Under the pieces are notes generated by a model that searched no databases, was not told the origin of the DNA, and worked only from the letters and a program-made list of their open reading frames with translations. Shown in pieces: positions 55,991 to 64,000 of a stretch of DNA of 64,000 nucleotides (positions are counted from its first letter, which is position 1; every line of letters starts with the position of its first letter). Where the stretch lies: NCBI RefSeq assembly GCF_014648415.1, contig NZ_BMRB01000004.1, positions 310,001-374,000 on the forward strand, written 5' to 3'. The DNA is from Actinokineospora fastidiosa. Its GTDB lineage: Bacteria > Actinomycetota > Actinomycetes > Mycobacteriales > Pseudonocardiaceae. The translations under genes and the position numbers were made by a program.

Positions 55991-56980
55991 GTGTTCCGAA
56001 AGGATAGTCGGCTGCGTCGCGGCGTGTACGCCGCGTTGGCCGCCGTCGCGCTCCTGCTGCTAGGGTCGGCCGCGAGCGCCGAGCGGCCGGAGGCGTCGGC
56101 GGCCCGGCTCGCGGGCGGGTTCACCCACGGGACCGTCGCGGTGGAGGGGACGACCCTGCACTACGTGCGCGGCGGCTCCGGCCCGCCGCTGGTCCTGCTG
56201 CACGGCTGGCCGCAGACCTGGTGGGAGTGGTCGAAGGTCATGCCCGCGCTCGCCGAGCGCCACACCGTCATCGCCTTCGACCTGCCGGGCATCGGCTCGT
56301 CGTCCATCCCGACCGGCGGGTACGACAAGGCCCGCACGGCGGCGCGCATCCGCGAGGGCGTGCACAAGCTCGGGTTCCGCGAGGTCTCCATCATCGGGCA
56401 CGACACCGGCGCGCTGGTGGCCTACCCGTACGCCCGCGACTACCCGACCGAGGTCAAGCGCCTCGTCGTGATGGACACCCCGCTGTCCGGCTTCGGCCTG
56501 GAGGACTTCTACGGGATCAGCTGGCACCTGGGCTTCAACCAGCAGCCCAAGCCGGTCCCGGAGACCATCATGGACAACGAGGACACCGCCACCTACCTCG
56601 GCTGGATGTTCGGCAGCACCCGCTACCCCGAGCGCATCGACCAGGAGGTCTTCTTCCGGGCCTACTACCCGGCCGAGCGGCGCTCCGCGGGCTACGAGTA
56701 CTACCGCGCCTTCGCCGACGACATCGTGAACAACCAGGCGAACGCGCACAAGCGCCTGCAGATGCCGGTGCTGGCCATGGGCGCTGAGTTCGCCTTCGGT
56801 CCCGTCGTGGGCAACTCGTTCAGCCAGGTCGGCGACGACGTGCGCGGTGTGGTGGCCCCGGACTCCGGGCACTGGATCGCCGAGGAGAACCCGCGCTTCC
56901 TGCTCAACTGCGTCAACCTGTTCTTCGGTCCGCAGGGCGTGCCCGCGCCCGCCCCGGAACTGGCGAACTGCGTGGCGTGA
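55991..56980 (+). CDS. Secreted alpha/beta hydrolase, epoxide hydrolase-like
   Basis: 329 residues starting at GTG (AGGAGA upstream). A signal peptide (GVYAALAAVALLLLGSAASA) precedes an α/β-hydrolase fold: oxyanion motif LLHGWPQTWWEW (~70), nucleophile elbow IIGHDTGALVAY with Asp as nucleophile (~137), and late His in DSGHWIAEENP (~293). An Asp nucleophile with HGWP points to epoxide hydrolases or haloalkane dehalogenases rather than esterases. The cap region carries FYGISWHLGF and FRAYYPAERRSAGYEYY, with Tyr residues that could activate an epoxide. Export is unusual for this group. The gene ends 2 bp before the convergent XRE gene. Confidence 0.85.
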   Translation: MFRKDSRLRRGVYAALAAVALLLLGSAASAERPEASAARLAGGFTHGTVAVEGTTLHYVRGGSGPPLVLLHGWPQTWWEWSKVMPALAERHTVIAFDLPGIGSSSIPTGGYDKARTAARIREGVHKLGFREVSIIGHDTGALVAYPYARDYPTEVKRLVVMDTPLSGFGLEDFYGISWHLGFNQQPKPVPETIMDNEDTATYLGWMFGSTRYPERIDQEVFFRAYYPAERRSAGYEYYRAFADDIVNNQANAHKRLQMPVLAMGAEFAFGPVVGNSFSQVGDDVRGVVAPDSGHWIAEENPRFLLNCVNLFFGPQGVPAPAPELANCVA

Positions 56981-56982
56981 CC

Positions 56983-57414
56983 TCAGGCCGGGTGCCGGGT
57001 GATCAGCAGCAGCGCGTCGAGCAGCCGGTGGCAGTCGGCCTCCGTCAGCGGATGGGGGCTGACGGCAGCGGCCGACGCCAGGACGGCGAGCAGCCGCCCG
57101 GCGAGATCACCCGGCTCGGGCCCGCCGATGGCGGCGACGCAGTCGCGGAAGCGCTGACCGCGCCCGAGGCGCACCAGGACCGGCGGCAAGGGATCGGCCG
57201 CCGGTCCTGGTGCGGCGCCGAGCTCGACCCGCAGATCAGCGCCCAACGCGGTGGCGAGCCGCCGCAGGGCGTCCAGTGTCGGGTTGCCGCGCCCGTTCTC
57301 CAGATTGGCGATGTACGGGACGGACAGGCCCGCCAGCGCGGCGACGTCCGCGACCGTCTTCCCGCTCGCCGCGCGCAGCGAGCGCAGGCGATGTCCCAGC
57401 TCCGCGTTGTCCAT
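56983..57414 (-). CDS. XRE-family transcriptional regulator
   Basis: 143 residues from ATG 57414 (AAGGGAAG just upstream). The helix-turn-helix is at ~8-65: RLRSLRAASGKTVADVAALA, GLSVPYIANLENGRGNPTLD, ALRRLATALG. The C-terminal ~80 residues are helical and Leu/Ala-rich with no recognised ligand domain. It is divergent from an MFS gene with nested inverted repeats in the 62-bp gap, so the likely job is repression of that transporter and itself. Confidence 0.85.
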   Translation of the reverse strand: MDNAELGHRLRSLRAASGKTVADVAALAGLSVPYIANLENGRGNPTLDALRRLATALGADLRVELGAAPGPAADPLPPVLVRLGRGQRFRDCVAAIGGPEPGDLAGRLLAVLASAAAVSPHPLTEADCHRLLDALLLITRHPA

Positions 57415-57428
57415 GCACTTCCCTTGGA

Positions 57429-57459
57429 ACAAGATCCTGTGCAACTATCTTGTCAGGAT
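57429..57459. promoter_or_regulatory. Nested inverted repeats, candidate XRE operator
   Basis: ACAAGAT (57429) pairs perfectly with ATCTTGT (57447) across 11 bp. A second, staggered pair, ATCCTG (57434) with CAGGAT (57454), overlaps it. The element sits between the divergent XRE and MFS genes, 18 bp before the MFS start, and is A/T-richer than its surroundings. Confidence 0.6.
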
Positions 57460-57476
57460 AGCACCTGGGGGAGTTC

Positions 57477-58661
57477 ATGGTCCTGCGGAACCGGGAGTTC
57501 CGGCTGCTCTGGCTCGGCAGGTCGGTCAGCGGCCTCGGCTCGTGGCTGCTCGTGGTCGCGGTGCCCGCGCACGTGCTGGTGCTGACCGGCTCCCTGACGG
57601 CCACCGGGCTCACCCTGGCCGCCGAGTTCCTCCCGCCCATGCTGCTCGGCCCGTTCGCCGGGGTCGTGGTCGACCGCTGGGACCGCAGGCGGGTCATGAT
57701 CGCCGCCGACGTGCTGCGCGCGTTCGCCGTCGCGCTCCTGCTGTTCGTGCGCGAACCGGACGACGTCGCCCTCGTATACGTCGCGGTCGCGGCCGAGAGC
57801 GTGGGCACGCTGGCGTTCCGGCCCGCCGCGCAGGCCCACATCCCCGCCCTGGTCGGCACCGGCCGCCCGCTCACCGCGGCGAACGCGCTGAACTCGGCAA
57901 CCGACGGCGCCGTCCGGCTCCTCGGCGCCCCGCTCGGCGGCCTCCTCTACGCCTGGGGCGGCATCGACTTGGTCGTGTGGCCCGACATCGCCAGCTACTT
58001 GGTCTCCGCCGTGTTCATCGCGCTCACCAAGCCCGGCCCGCGGGCGCGCCGCGGCGAGCTCGGCGCTGTCATCGCCGAACTCCGCGAGGGCGCGCGGTTC
58101 CTGCGCGATGACCGCGCCGTCGGCGGGCTGCTCGTGCTCAACACCGCCTTCCTCGGCGCGAACGCCGCGCTCACCTCCGTGCTCGTCCCGCACGGGATGG
58201 CCGCGTGGGGCGGGACCGCGCGGGCCGGGCTCGTGATGTCCGGGCTGGGGGTCGGCTTCCTGCTCGGCGCGGTCGTCGTCCGGACCCTGGACCGCTTTCG
58301 GCCCCGCGCCGTCCTCGCGGGCGCGCTGGCGATGACCGCGGTCGGGTTCGTCGTCCTGTTCACGATCCCGTGGGCGGCGCTGCCCGCGGCTGTCGTGGTG
58401 GGCGCGTTCGGCTCGACAGCGCTGATCCTCGTGCAGACGACCGTCCAGCGCCGCACGCCCGACGCGGTGCTCGGGCGGGTGGCGGCGGTCGTGTTCGCCG
58501 CGGAGGCGGCCGCCACGTTCGCGGGCGCGCTCGCCGGGCCGCTGCTCGCCGAGGCCGCCACGATCGCGACCGTCGCCTGGGTCGCCGCCGGGATCACCGC
58601 GCTGTGCGCGCTGGTGGTCGCTCACCCCCCGGGCCGGGACCGCGTCCCGCGCCGCCCATGA
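57477..58661 (+). CDS. MFS exporter, DHA3-like (12 TM)
   Basis: 394 residues from the ATG behind GGGGGAG. About twelve helices, beginning LRNREFRLLWLGRSVSGLGS, typical of the DHA3/macrolide-efflux-like branch, with the conserved loop GPFAGVVVDRWDRRRVMIAA and NALNSATDGAVRLLGAPLGG. These proteins export macrolides, siderophores or other small molecules. Adjacent XRE regulator and operator suggest inducible efflux. The substrate is unknown; proximity to the natural-product genes that start ~100 bp downstream makes product export a possibility. Confidence 0.87.
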   Translation: MVLRNREFRLLWLGRSVSGLGSWLLVVAVPAHVLVLTGSLTATGLTLAAEFLPPMLLGPFAGVVVDRWDRRRVMIAADVLRAFAVALLLFVREPDDVALVYVAVAAESVGTLAFRPAAQAHIPALVGTGRPLTAANALNSATDGAVRLLGAPLGGLLYAWGGIDLVVWPDIASYLVSAVFIALTKPGPRARRGELGAVIAELREGARFLRDDRAVGGLLVLNTAFLGANAALTSVLVPHGMAAWGGTARAGLVMSGLGVGFLLGAVVVRTLDRFRPRAVLAGALAMTAVGFVVLFTIPWAALPAAVVVGAFGSTALILVQTTVQRRTPDAVLGRVAAVVFAAEAAATFAGALAGPLLAEAATIATVAWVAAGITALCALVVAHPPGRDRVPRRP

Positions 58662-58763
58662 CCTCGTCATGCCTGAGCACTCCGCGAGATGCGGGCGCGG
58701 CGCGCCGGATGCGACGGTGTGCCAAGGGAAAACCCAGACCTGTCGGCACAGGGACGGTGGAGC

Positions 58764-59285
58764 ATGACGAACACGGCGCGCCGGTTTCGCATCGGCTTCG
58801 CGCACCAGGGCACGCTGCATTACGAGTACTGCGCCGAGTTGGTCCGGCGCGCCCACCAGGTCGACGCGCAGCCGGGCCTGTTCGTCACGGCGTGGGACAA
58901 CACCCGGCACTCGCCGTCCTTCGGCCGCACCGTGGGCGTCGTCGGGCTGACCGGCGCCGAGGACGGGCCGCTGGCGTCGGAGGCCGACCTGGAGGTCCCG
59001 GTCGAGCAGGCGTGCACGCGGCTGGCAGGCTGGGCGGTGCGCAGGCGGGTCGCCGAGGTGAGCCCGCTGGCCGTGGTCCAGCCGGGCGCGGACGCGTTCC
59101 TCATGCGGAACCTGCCCACGATCGCCGTCCGGCAGGGCTACGACTTCCTGTTGGCGACCCTCACGCCCGAGCAGCACTACCTGGCCACCGCGACCGGGTG
59201 GGACTTCCACACGCTGGTCGACGGCGTGAACCGGACCGGCATCGCCTTGTGCGGGGCCGCGGAGGCGTTCCCGATCGCGAGCTGA
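58764..59285 (+). CDS. Unknown protein at the start of a biosynthetic region
   Basis: 173 residues from ATG 58764 (GGTGGAGC upstream). No family recognised. It begins RRFRIGFAHQGTLHYEYCAE, contains FVTAWDNTRHSPSFGRTVGV, an amphipathic helix EADLEVPVEQACTRLAGWAV, and ends TATGWDFHTLVDGVNRTGIA. No signal peptide or membrane segment. It lies 35 bp upstream of the PrnB-like gene in the same direction and is likely co-transcribed, so it may be a pathway enzyme or accessory protein. Five His and four Cys residues are compatible with a metal site but prove nothing. Confidence 0.65.
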   Translation: MTNTARRFRIGFAHQGTLHYEYCAELVRRAHQVDAQPGLFVTAWDNTRHSPSFGRTVGVVGLTGAEDGPLASEADLEVPVEQACTRLAGWAVRRRVAEVSPLAVVQPGADAFLMRNLPTIAVRQGYDFLLATLTPEQHYLATATGWDFHTLVDGVNRTGIALCGAAEAFPIAS

Positions 59286-59320
59286 TCGCCGCGCCACCCG
59301 GTTGTGGTAGACACGACCGG

Positions 59321-60430
59321 GTGGCGGTCGAGCGGGTGGAACAGTGGCTGCGGCGGGAGTTCGTCGCGTACAACACGGAACTGGACGAGGCGTACTTCGC
59401 CGAGCGCGCCGAGGTGCTGCTCGGCGTGCCCGCGCTGGACCGGGTCAAACGCGCCCTCTACACCGAGGGCCTGGAGCTGATCTCCGCGATCGACGCCTAT
59501 CCGGACTCGCCAGCCGAGCGGTACAGCCTGCTCGGCGCGGTCGGGTTCTACCTCGGCGCCTGCAGGCGGCACGGCATCGACGACGAGCCGCGCGCGGCGT
59601 GGGCGCTGGCCGACGAGCTGGGCGCCGGGCTCGGCGTCGCCCCCCGCTACGTCTTCGCCCACCAGTCCACCCACAACCTCGCGGTCGACGGCGTGTGCAG
59701 GCGGTTCACCACACTGCCCGACGAGGCGAACTTCACCACCACGAACGGCCTGGCCGTGCTCGCCTACCAGCGGGCCGCCGCCGCGCTGCGGCGCGTGGCG
59801 GACGTCGGCGTGTCCAGTCCACTGGCGACGTACCTGTTGGAGGACGCCAAGTCCGCGCTGGACGACGTGCTCTCGTTCAACCGCACACTCGGCAAGTCGC
59901 TGGACGTCGACCGCTTCTACCTCAACATCCGGTCCTACTTCATGTCCCACCGCGTCGGCTCGCGGGAGTACCGCGGGGTCAACGCCGGGGACTTCGCCGC
60001 GGTCAACGAGATCGACCTGGTGCTGGGCCTGTGCTCGGCGCGCTATCCGTTCTACCAGCACGTGGTGACCGAGAAGTACCCCTATGTGCCGCCGGAGGAC
60101 CAGCCCCGGCTGCGCGCGGCGATGACGGCCCGGCCGCTGCTGGGGCTGTTCCTGCGCGACCCGCACCCGCAGAACGCCGAGCTGTTCCTCGCCGTCTGCC
60201 GGGCCCACGGCGCCGCCTACGCCCACCACCACTCGCGGCTGGTCCGGCACTTCCTGGAGGGGCCCGCGCGCGCCGCCCGGCGCCAGGAGGACGTGACCGC
60301 GAGCGGCCCGCCGCTGGACGTCGTGGTCGAGGGCCTGGCGCGGCTGGCCGACCTGCGCGCCGCCCGCGACCGTCCCGGCCTGACGACGGCGCGGTCGGGT
60401 CTGGACGCCCTGCGCCGCGCGATCGGCTGA
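59321..60430 (+). CDS. PrnB-like heme-dependent enzyme
   Basis: 369 residues from GTG 59321. The central block SHRVGSREYRGVNAGDFAAV followed by NEIDLVLGLC and PYVPPEDQPRLR strongly recalls PrnB, the monodechloroaminopyrrolnitrin synthase of the indoleamine/tryptophan dioxygenase superfamily. YVFAHQSTHNLAVDGVCRRF and the final HHHSRLVRHFLEG provide several candidate heme-ligand histidines. PrnB rearranges 7-chlorotryptophan to a phenylpyrrole skeleton; homologues act on other indoles or amines. No halogenase lies in the window, so an unhalogenated substrate or genes beyond 64 kb are possible. The fold call is good; the reaction is inference. Confidence 0.78.
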   Translation: MAVERVEQWLRREFVAYNTELDEAYFAERAEVLLGVPALDRVKRALYTEGLELISAIDAYPDSPAERYSLLGAVGFYLGACRRHGIDDEPRAAWALADELGAGLGVAPRYVFAHQSTHNLAVDGVCRRFTTLPDEANFTTTNGLAVLAYQRAAAALRRVADVGVSSPLATYLLEDAKSALDDVLSFNRTLGKSLDVDRFYLNIRSYFMSHRVGSREYRGVNAGDFAAVNEIDLVLGLCSARYPFYQHVVTEKYPYVPPEDQPRLRAAMTARPLLGLFLRDPHPQNAELFLAVCRAHGAAYAHHHSRLVRHFLEGPARAARRQEDVTASGPPLDVVVEGLARLADLRAARDRPGLTTARSGLDALRRAIG

Positions 60431-60708
60431 AGCGGCGGGCAAAGCGCCGCCGTTCCCCCAACTGCTCACGCGGATGAATCCGAATGCCGGGAATAGCTGT
60501 CTCGGCTAACGATCTGCTCGGGCGAGCGCAATTCTATCGAGTGCGGCAACCCGCCGTCGCCGAACGGCGGGACTTCCGTCGCTGGGGTGATGGGATCGCT
60601 CTCAGCTTTCCGCCTTCCGGCCGATCTTCTGACGTTGTCGGCCCAGCCGGAGTGGGTGGCCGGCTAACCTGATCCGGTCCCACAATTCCGGCACAGGAGA
60701 ACCCACCG

Positions 60709-61425
60709 ATGGCGGCAGCGCGCACCAATAGATACTCCGATCGGACCACTCCGGTCGCGGTGGTCCTGGCCGACGCCCACCCGCTGGTGCGGACCGGTCT
60801 GCGGGTCGTGCTGGAAGCCGACCCGGCCCTGCGGGTGGTCGGCGAGGCGGTGTCGATGTCCTCGCTGACCATGGCGGTGCGCACCCACCGCCCCGCCGTG
60901 GCCGTGGTCGATGTCGAGTTGCCCGGCGTCGACGCCGCGGCCGATCCGGCCAGGGCCAAGGCCCGCCTCGGCGACCTGCCCGCGCACGTGCTGCTGGTCG
61001 GCGAGACCTGCGACCCCGAGCTGGTGCTGCGGCTGGTCACCGACCGCGTCCGCGGCTTCGTGCGCAAGAGCAGCCCGCCGCCGGAGCTCTCCGGCGCGGT
61101 GGCCGCCGTCGCGGGCGGGCACGCCAGCCTGCCCGTCGAGGTGGCCGGGCGGCTGCTGGACAGCTACCTGCTCGACGCCTCCGGCCACGACGAGCTCGAC
61201 GTGCCGCTGACCCGGCGCGAGCGCGACGTGCTGCGGCTGATGGTCGAGGGCAACTCCACCGCCGAGATCGCCAGCGCGCTCGTGGTGCAGACCAGCACGG
61301 TCAAGTCGCACATCTACCACCTGCTCAGGAAACTCGGCGTCAATGACCGCGCGCAGGCCGTCGCCCTGGCCTATCGCTCGGGAATGCTACGCTCGACGAT
61401 AGCCCAGCACAGCGTCACCGGATAG
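60709..61425 (+). CDS. NarL/LuxR-family response regulator
   Basis: 238 residues; ATG 60709 lies 8 bp behind AGGAGA. The receiver domain shows VAVVLADAHPLVRTGLRVVL (acidic pocket reduced to Asp-Ala-His), the phospho-acceptor region VAVVDVELPG (~68), a loop rich in Ala where Thr/Ser is usual, and Lys in FVRKSS. The output domain is a LuxR helix-turn-helix: PLTRRERDVLRLMVEGNSTA, EIASALVVQTSTVKSHIYHL, LRKLGVNDRAQAV. No sensor kinase is adjacent, so it may be an orphan or pathway-specific regulator of the biosynthetic genes around it. Confidence 0.88.
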   Translation: MAAARTNRYSDRTTPVAVVLADAHPLVRTGLRVVLEADPALRVVGEAVSMSSLTMAVRTHRPAVAVVDVELPGVDAAADPARAKARLGDLPAHVLLVGETCDPELVLRLVTDRVRGFVRKSSPPPELSGAVAAVAGGHASLPVEVAGRLLDSYLLDASGHDELDVPLTRRERDVLRLMVEGNSTAEIASALVVQTSTVKSHIYHLLRKLGVNDRAQAVALAYRSGMLRSTIAQHSVTG

Positions 61426-61514
61426 GTATTCAGCCGCCGGGCTGAGATCGCCGAGGCGCTATTCCAGCCGTCGAGGCGAAGACGCGACGACGCCCGGATG
61501 AATACGGTCTGAGA

Positions 61515-62945
61515 ATGCCCGACCTCATTAGCGTCGAGGAGTGCGAAGCGCTCTCGACGAAACAAGTGCACGACTTGTACCGGCGTCACGTCAGCCGCAG
61601 CCAGGTCTCCCTCATGACCTCGTTCGGATTCGGCCGCGAATTGGTCGAGTCCGCCGAGGGGGCGTGGCTGCGCACCCGCGACGGCAGGCGGATCCTGGAT
61701 TTCACCGGCGGGGTCGGCGTGCTCAACCACGGCCACAACCACCCGCGCATCCTGGCCGCCCGCGCGCGGTTCCAGGAGAACCGGCGGATGGAGGTCCACA
61801 AGACCTATTTCTCGCCCTACGTGGCCGCGCTCAGCCACAACCTCGCCCAGCTGCTGCCCGGGGACCTGGCGATGTCGTTCTTCCCCAACTCCGGGGCGGA
61901 GGCCGTCGAGGGCGCGGTCAAGCTGGCGTACAAGTACCACGAGGGCGCCCGCAACACGATCCTGCACGCCGACATCAGCTTCCACGGCAAGCTGCTGGGC
62001 TCGGGCAGCCTGACCGGCGGCGCGCAGAACCACTTCGCCTTCCCCGGCATCCCCGGCGTGCGCCGCTTCGCCTACGGCGACCTGGACTCCGTGCGCGCCC
62101 AGGTCGAGCAGGCCAGGGACGCGCGCGGCCGCTGCGACGTCTACGCGATCCTGATCGAGCCGTTCAGCGCGTCCACGATGACCGTCTGCTCCGAGGAGTT
62201 CCTGCGCGGCCTGCGCGAGCTGTGCACGGCCGAGGACATCGTCCTGGTCTTCGACGAGATCTACACCGGCTGGGGAAAGACCGGCAGCCTGTTCCACTTC
62301 ATGCGCTATCCGGGACTGGTGCCGGACGTGCTCACCACGTCGAAGTCCTTCGGCGGCGGCAAATCGTCCATCTCGGCCTATATCGCGCGCGAGCCGGTCT
62401 TCCGCAAGGCCTACGACAACCTCGCCGACTCGCTCATGCACTCCACAAGTACGACTTATTACGGGTTCGGCGAGGAGACCGCCACGGCGATCGAGGCGGT
62501 CGCCATCGCGGTCGAGGACGACTATCCGAAACGGGCGCGGATGCTCGAAGACGTCCTGCTCCCGGGACTGGGAGCGCTCCACAAGCGCTATCCCGACGAC
62601 ATCGCCGACATCCGGGGCGCAGGCGCGCTGTGGGGCGTCTTTCTCGATTCCGGATCCCGAATGCTCGACCTCGTCGGACGGCTCATTCCCGGCGGCCTCG
62701 GCCGCGACCCGCAATTCCGCACCAAGGTCGTCACCTGCTCGGTCATCAACGCCCTCTACCGGGATCACGGCGTGTACGCCTACTACACCCTCAACGGCCG
62801 CAACCCGCTCGTGGTCGGCCCGCCGCTGGTCGCCGAGCCCGAGGACGCCGAGTACTTCCTGGACAGCCTCGACGCCGTGCTCGCCAAGGGACTGCCCCGA
62901 CTGCTGACCGACTTCGTCCGGGAGAAGGTGACCTCGCTGTGGTGA
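61515..62945 (+). CDS. Class III PLP-dependent aminotransferase
   Basis: 476 residues from ATG 61515. Fold-type I class III markers: NHGHNHPRILAARARFQEN, FFPNSGAEAVEGAVKLAYKY (PLP phosphate), ADISFHGK, ILIEPFSAS, VFDEIYTGWGKTG (PLP-binding Asp ~246) and TTSKSFGGGKSS with the Schiff-base Lys (~277). The family uses ω-amino, ornithine/GABA-like or glutamate-semialdehyde-like substrates. Here it is followed by an epimerase with a 1-bp overlap (TGATG), so it probably supplies an amine to a natural product or sugar. The exact substrate is unknown. Confidence 0.9.
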   Translation: MPDLISVEECEALSTKQVHDLYRRHVSRSQVSLMTSFGFGRELVESAEGAWLRTRDGRRILDFTGGVGVLNHGHNHPRILAARARFQENRRMEVHKTYFSPYVAALSHNLAQLLPGDLAMSFFPNSGAEAVEGAVKLAYKYHEGARNTILHADISFHGKLLGSGSLTGGAQNHFAFPGIPGVRRFAYGDLDSVRAQVEQARDARGRCDVYAILIEPFSASTMTVCSEEFLRGLRELCTAEDIVLVFDEIYTGWGKTGSLFHFMRYPGLVPDVLTTSKSFGGGKSSISAYIAREPVFRKAYDNLADSLMHSTSTTYYGFGEETATAIEAVAIAVEDDYPKRARMLEDVLLPGLGALHKRYPDDIADIRGAGALWGVFLDSGSRMLDLVGRLIPGGLGRDPQFRTKVVTCSVINALYRDHGVYAYYTLNGRNPLVVGPPLVAEPEDAEYFLDSLDAVLAKGLPRLLTDFVREKVTSLW

Positions 62946-63964
62946 TGAAGGTGCTGGTGACCGGCAGCGCGGGCGTGCTGGGCGGCAGCCTGGCGGCGTC
63001 GCTGAGCGCGAGCGGCCACGAGGTGCACGGTGTGGACGTCCGGGAGGCCGCCGTGCCGGAGGCGGCGCACCACGTCGCCGACGTGCGCGACACCGCGACC
63101 CTGCGCGGGCTCGCCGCCGGGATGGACGCCGTCGTCCACACCGCGTCCGCGCTGCCCAGCTACCCCGCCGACCAGATCAGGTCGGTCGTTGTGGACGGCA
63201 CCCGCTCGGTGCTCGACGCCGCGCACCGGGCGGGGGTGCCGCGCGTCGTCCACATCTCCTCGACCGCGGTCTACGGCCTCCCCCGGCTCGTGCCGACGCC
63301 CGAGGACTACCCGCAGGTGCCCGTGGACACCTACAGCGCGGCCAAGGTGGACGCCGAGGTCGTCGCCCGCGAGTACCGCGCCAAGGGCATGTGCCTGTCG
63401 GTGATCCGGCCGAAGACCTTCCTCGGCCCCGGCCGGATGGGCCTGTTCGCCATGCTGTTCGAGTGGGCGCGGGAGGGCCGCAACTTCCCCGTGCTCGGCC
63501 GGGGCGACGTGCGCATCCAGATGCTCGCCCTGGAGGACCTCGTCGAGGTGATCGGCACCGTGCTGCGCGCCGAGCCGGACGTCGCCAACGACACCTACAA
63601 CGTCGGGGCCGCGGAGTTCGCCACCCTCCGCGAGGACTTCCAGACCGTGCTCGACGCCGCTGGGCACGGCAAGCGGGTCGTGTCGCTGCCGATCGGACCG
63701 GCGCTGGCGATGCTGCGCGGGCTGGAGCGGGCCAAGCTGTCCCCGGTGTACGGACGGCTGCTGAGCAAGCTCAAGGCCGACTCGTTCGTGAGCATCGACA
63801 AGGCCGCCGCCCGGCTGGGCTTCGCGCCCAAGTTCTCCAACCGCGACGCCATCCTGTCGACCTATCGCTGGTGGACCGAGCAGCCGCCGGCCACCGGCAG
63901 CGGCACCTCCTCGCGGGAGCCGTGGCGGCAGGGCGCGTTGTCGCTGGTGAAGGCGCTGTTCTGA
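62945..63964 (+). CDS. NAD-dependent epimerase/dehydratase (extended SDR)
   Basis: 339 residues. ATG 62945 shares its A with the preceding TGA; GTG codons at 62939 and 62942 are alternatives. N-terminal Rossmann motif KVLVTGSAGVLGGSLAASL, VHTASALPS, catalytic SSTAVYG and YSAAK (~129-133), and RPKTFLGPGRMGLF in the substrate region. Extended SDRs epimerise, dehydrate or reduce nucleotide sugars or similar. A basic C-terminal tail of ~25 residues follows. It overlaps the next gene by 1 bp as well, forming a tightly packed operon with the aminotransferase and glycosyltransferase. Confidence 0.88.
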   Translation: MKVLVTGSAGVLGGSLAASLSASGHEVHGVDVREAAVPEAAHHVADVRDTATLRGLAAGMDAVVHTASALPSYPADQIRSVVVDGTRSVLDAAHRAGVPRVVHISSTAVYGLPRLVPTPEDYPQVPVDTYSAAKVDAEVVAREYRAKGMCLSVIRPKTFLGPGRMGLFAMLFEWAREGRNFPVLGRGDVRIQMLALEDLVEVIGTVLRAEPDVANDTYNVGAAEFATLREDFQTVLDAAGHGKRVVSLPIGPALAMLRGLERAKLSPVYGRLLSKLKADSFVSIDKAAARLGFAPKFSNRDAILSTYRWWTEQPPATGSGTSSREPWRQGALSLVKALF

Positions 63965-64000
63965 TGAAGGTGTCGGTGATCGTCCCGAACTACAACTACG
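63964..64000 (+). CDS. Family 2 glycosyltransferase, N-terminal fragment
   Basis: Only 12 codons are in the window: MKVSVIVPNYNY. VSVIVPNYN is the invariant opening β-strand of GT-A fold family 2 glycosyltransferases. The ATG overlaps the epimerase stop (TGATG). The gene continues beyond the right edge. Its presence suggests that the pathway makes a glycosylated product or a cell-surface glycan. Confidence 0.7.
   Translation, partial: MKVSVIVPNYNY

Noticed and set aside
60431-60708. A possible 62-codon plus-strand gene (60484-60672)
   Set aside because: No ribosome binding site and no recognisable sequence; I treat this 278-bp gap as leader DNA of the response regulator.
62569-62582. A CebR-like box TGGGAGCGCTCCAC
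   Set aside because: 12 of 14 match, but deep inside the aminotransferase coding sequence, where it encodes normal codons; probably chance.

Overview
The window reads as chromosomal DNA of a high-GC actinomycete, most likely of the Pseudonocardiales (Actinokineospora, Saccharothrix or Lentzea type). This is inferred from very G/C-rich third codon positions, frequent GTG starts, 1-4 bp overlaps between co-directional genes, remnants of the actinobacterial DUF5753/DUF397 gene pair, two CebR-type palindromes, and the general gene content. I saw no rRNA, tRNA, CRISPR array or insertion sequence.

Layout. 1-12 kb: a WXG100/PPE-like fragment, a helix-turn-helix/NACHT/membrane protein, a secreted SH3-like protein, a PfkB kinase, a BCCT osmolyte transporter, a PadR/HAAS regulator-membrane pair, an accessory YidC and an APC permease. 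12-39 kb: a defence island, nearly all on the minus strand. Its core is a five-gene overlapping operon (38282 down to 22942). It encodes a 1715-aa DUF1998 helicase, a SNF2-type helicase (DrmD-like), a 1342-aa N6-adenine methyltransferase (DrmMI/PglX-like), McrB and McrC. A small divergent regulator carrying a ribbon-helix-helix-like segment plus an Mrr_N winged helix faces this operon across a perfect 13-bp inverted repeat. Downstream lie a decayed XRE-DUF5753/DUF397 pair and another gene fragment. Beyond these come an 1852-aa DUF4011-helicase-Vsr protein (Hhe-like), a small unknown gene, a P-loop ATPase and a membrane patatin phospholipase.

39-58 kb is mostly housekeeping, secreted and stress functions: a phosphoesterase, a ferritin-like/hemerythrin operon, DoxX, a second PfkB kinase, a phosphotransferase preceded by a degenerate ~80-bp tandem repeat, a DUF6801-like secreted protein, an Ntn hydrolase lipoprotein, a GH12-CBM2 cellulase with a CebR-like box, a GH13 enzyme coupled to an LLM oxidoreductase, a subtilase, two MFS exporters with adjacent regulators (HxlR, XRE) and a secreted alpha/beta hydrolase. 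58.7-64 kb looks like the start of a natural-product cluster: an unknown protein, a PrnB-like heme enzyme, a LuxR-type response regulator, a class III aminotransferase, a sugar epimerase/reductase and the first codons of a family 2 glycosyltransferase. The last three overlap by single bases.

The most interesting system is the 22.9-38.8 kb operon. It joins DISARM/Druantia-like helicases and a protecting methyltransferase to McrBC in one translationally coupled unit under an apparent dedicated repressor. The family calls rest on motifs read by eye; no database search was possible.
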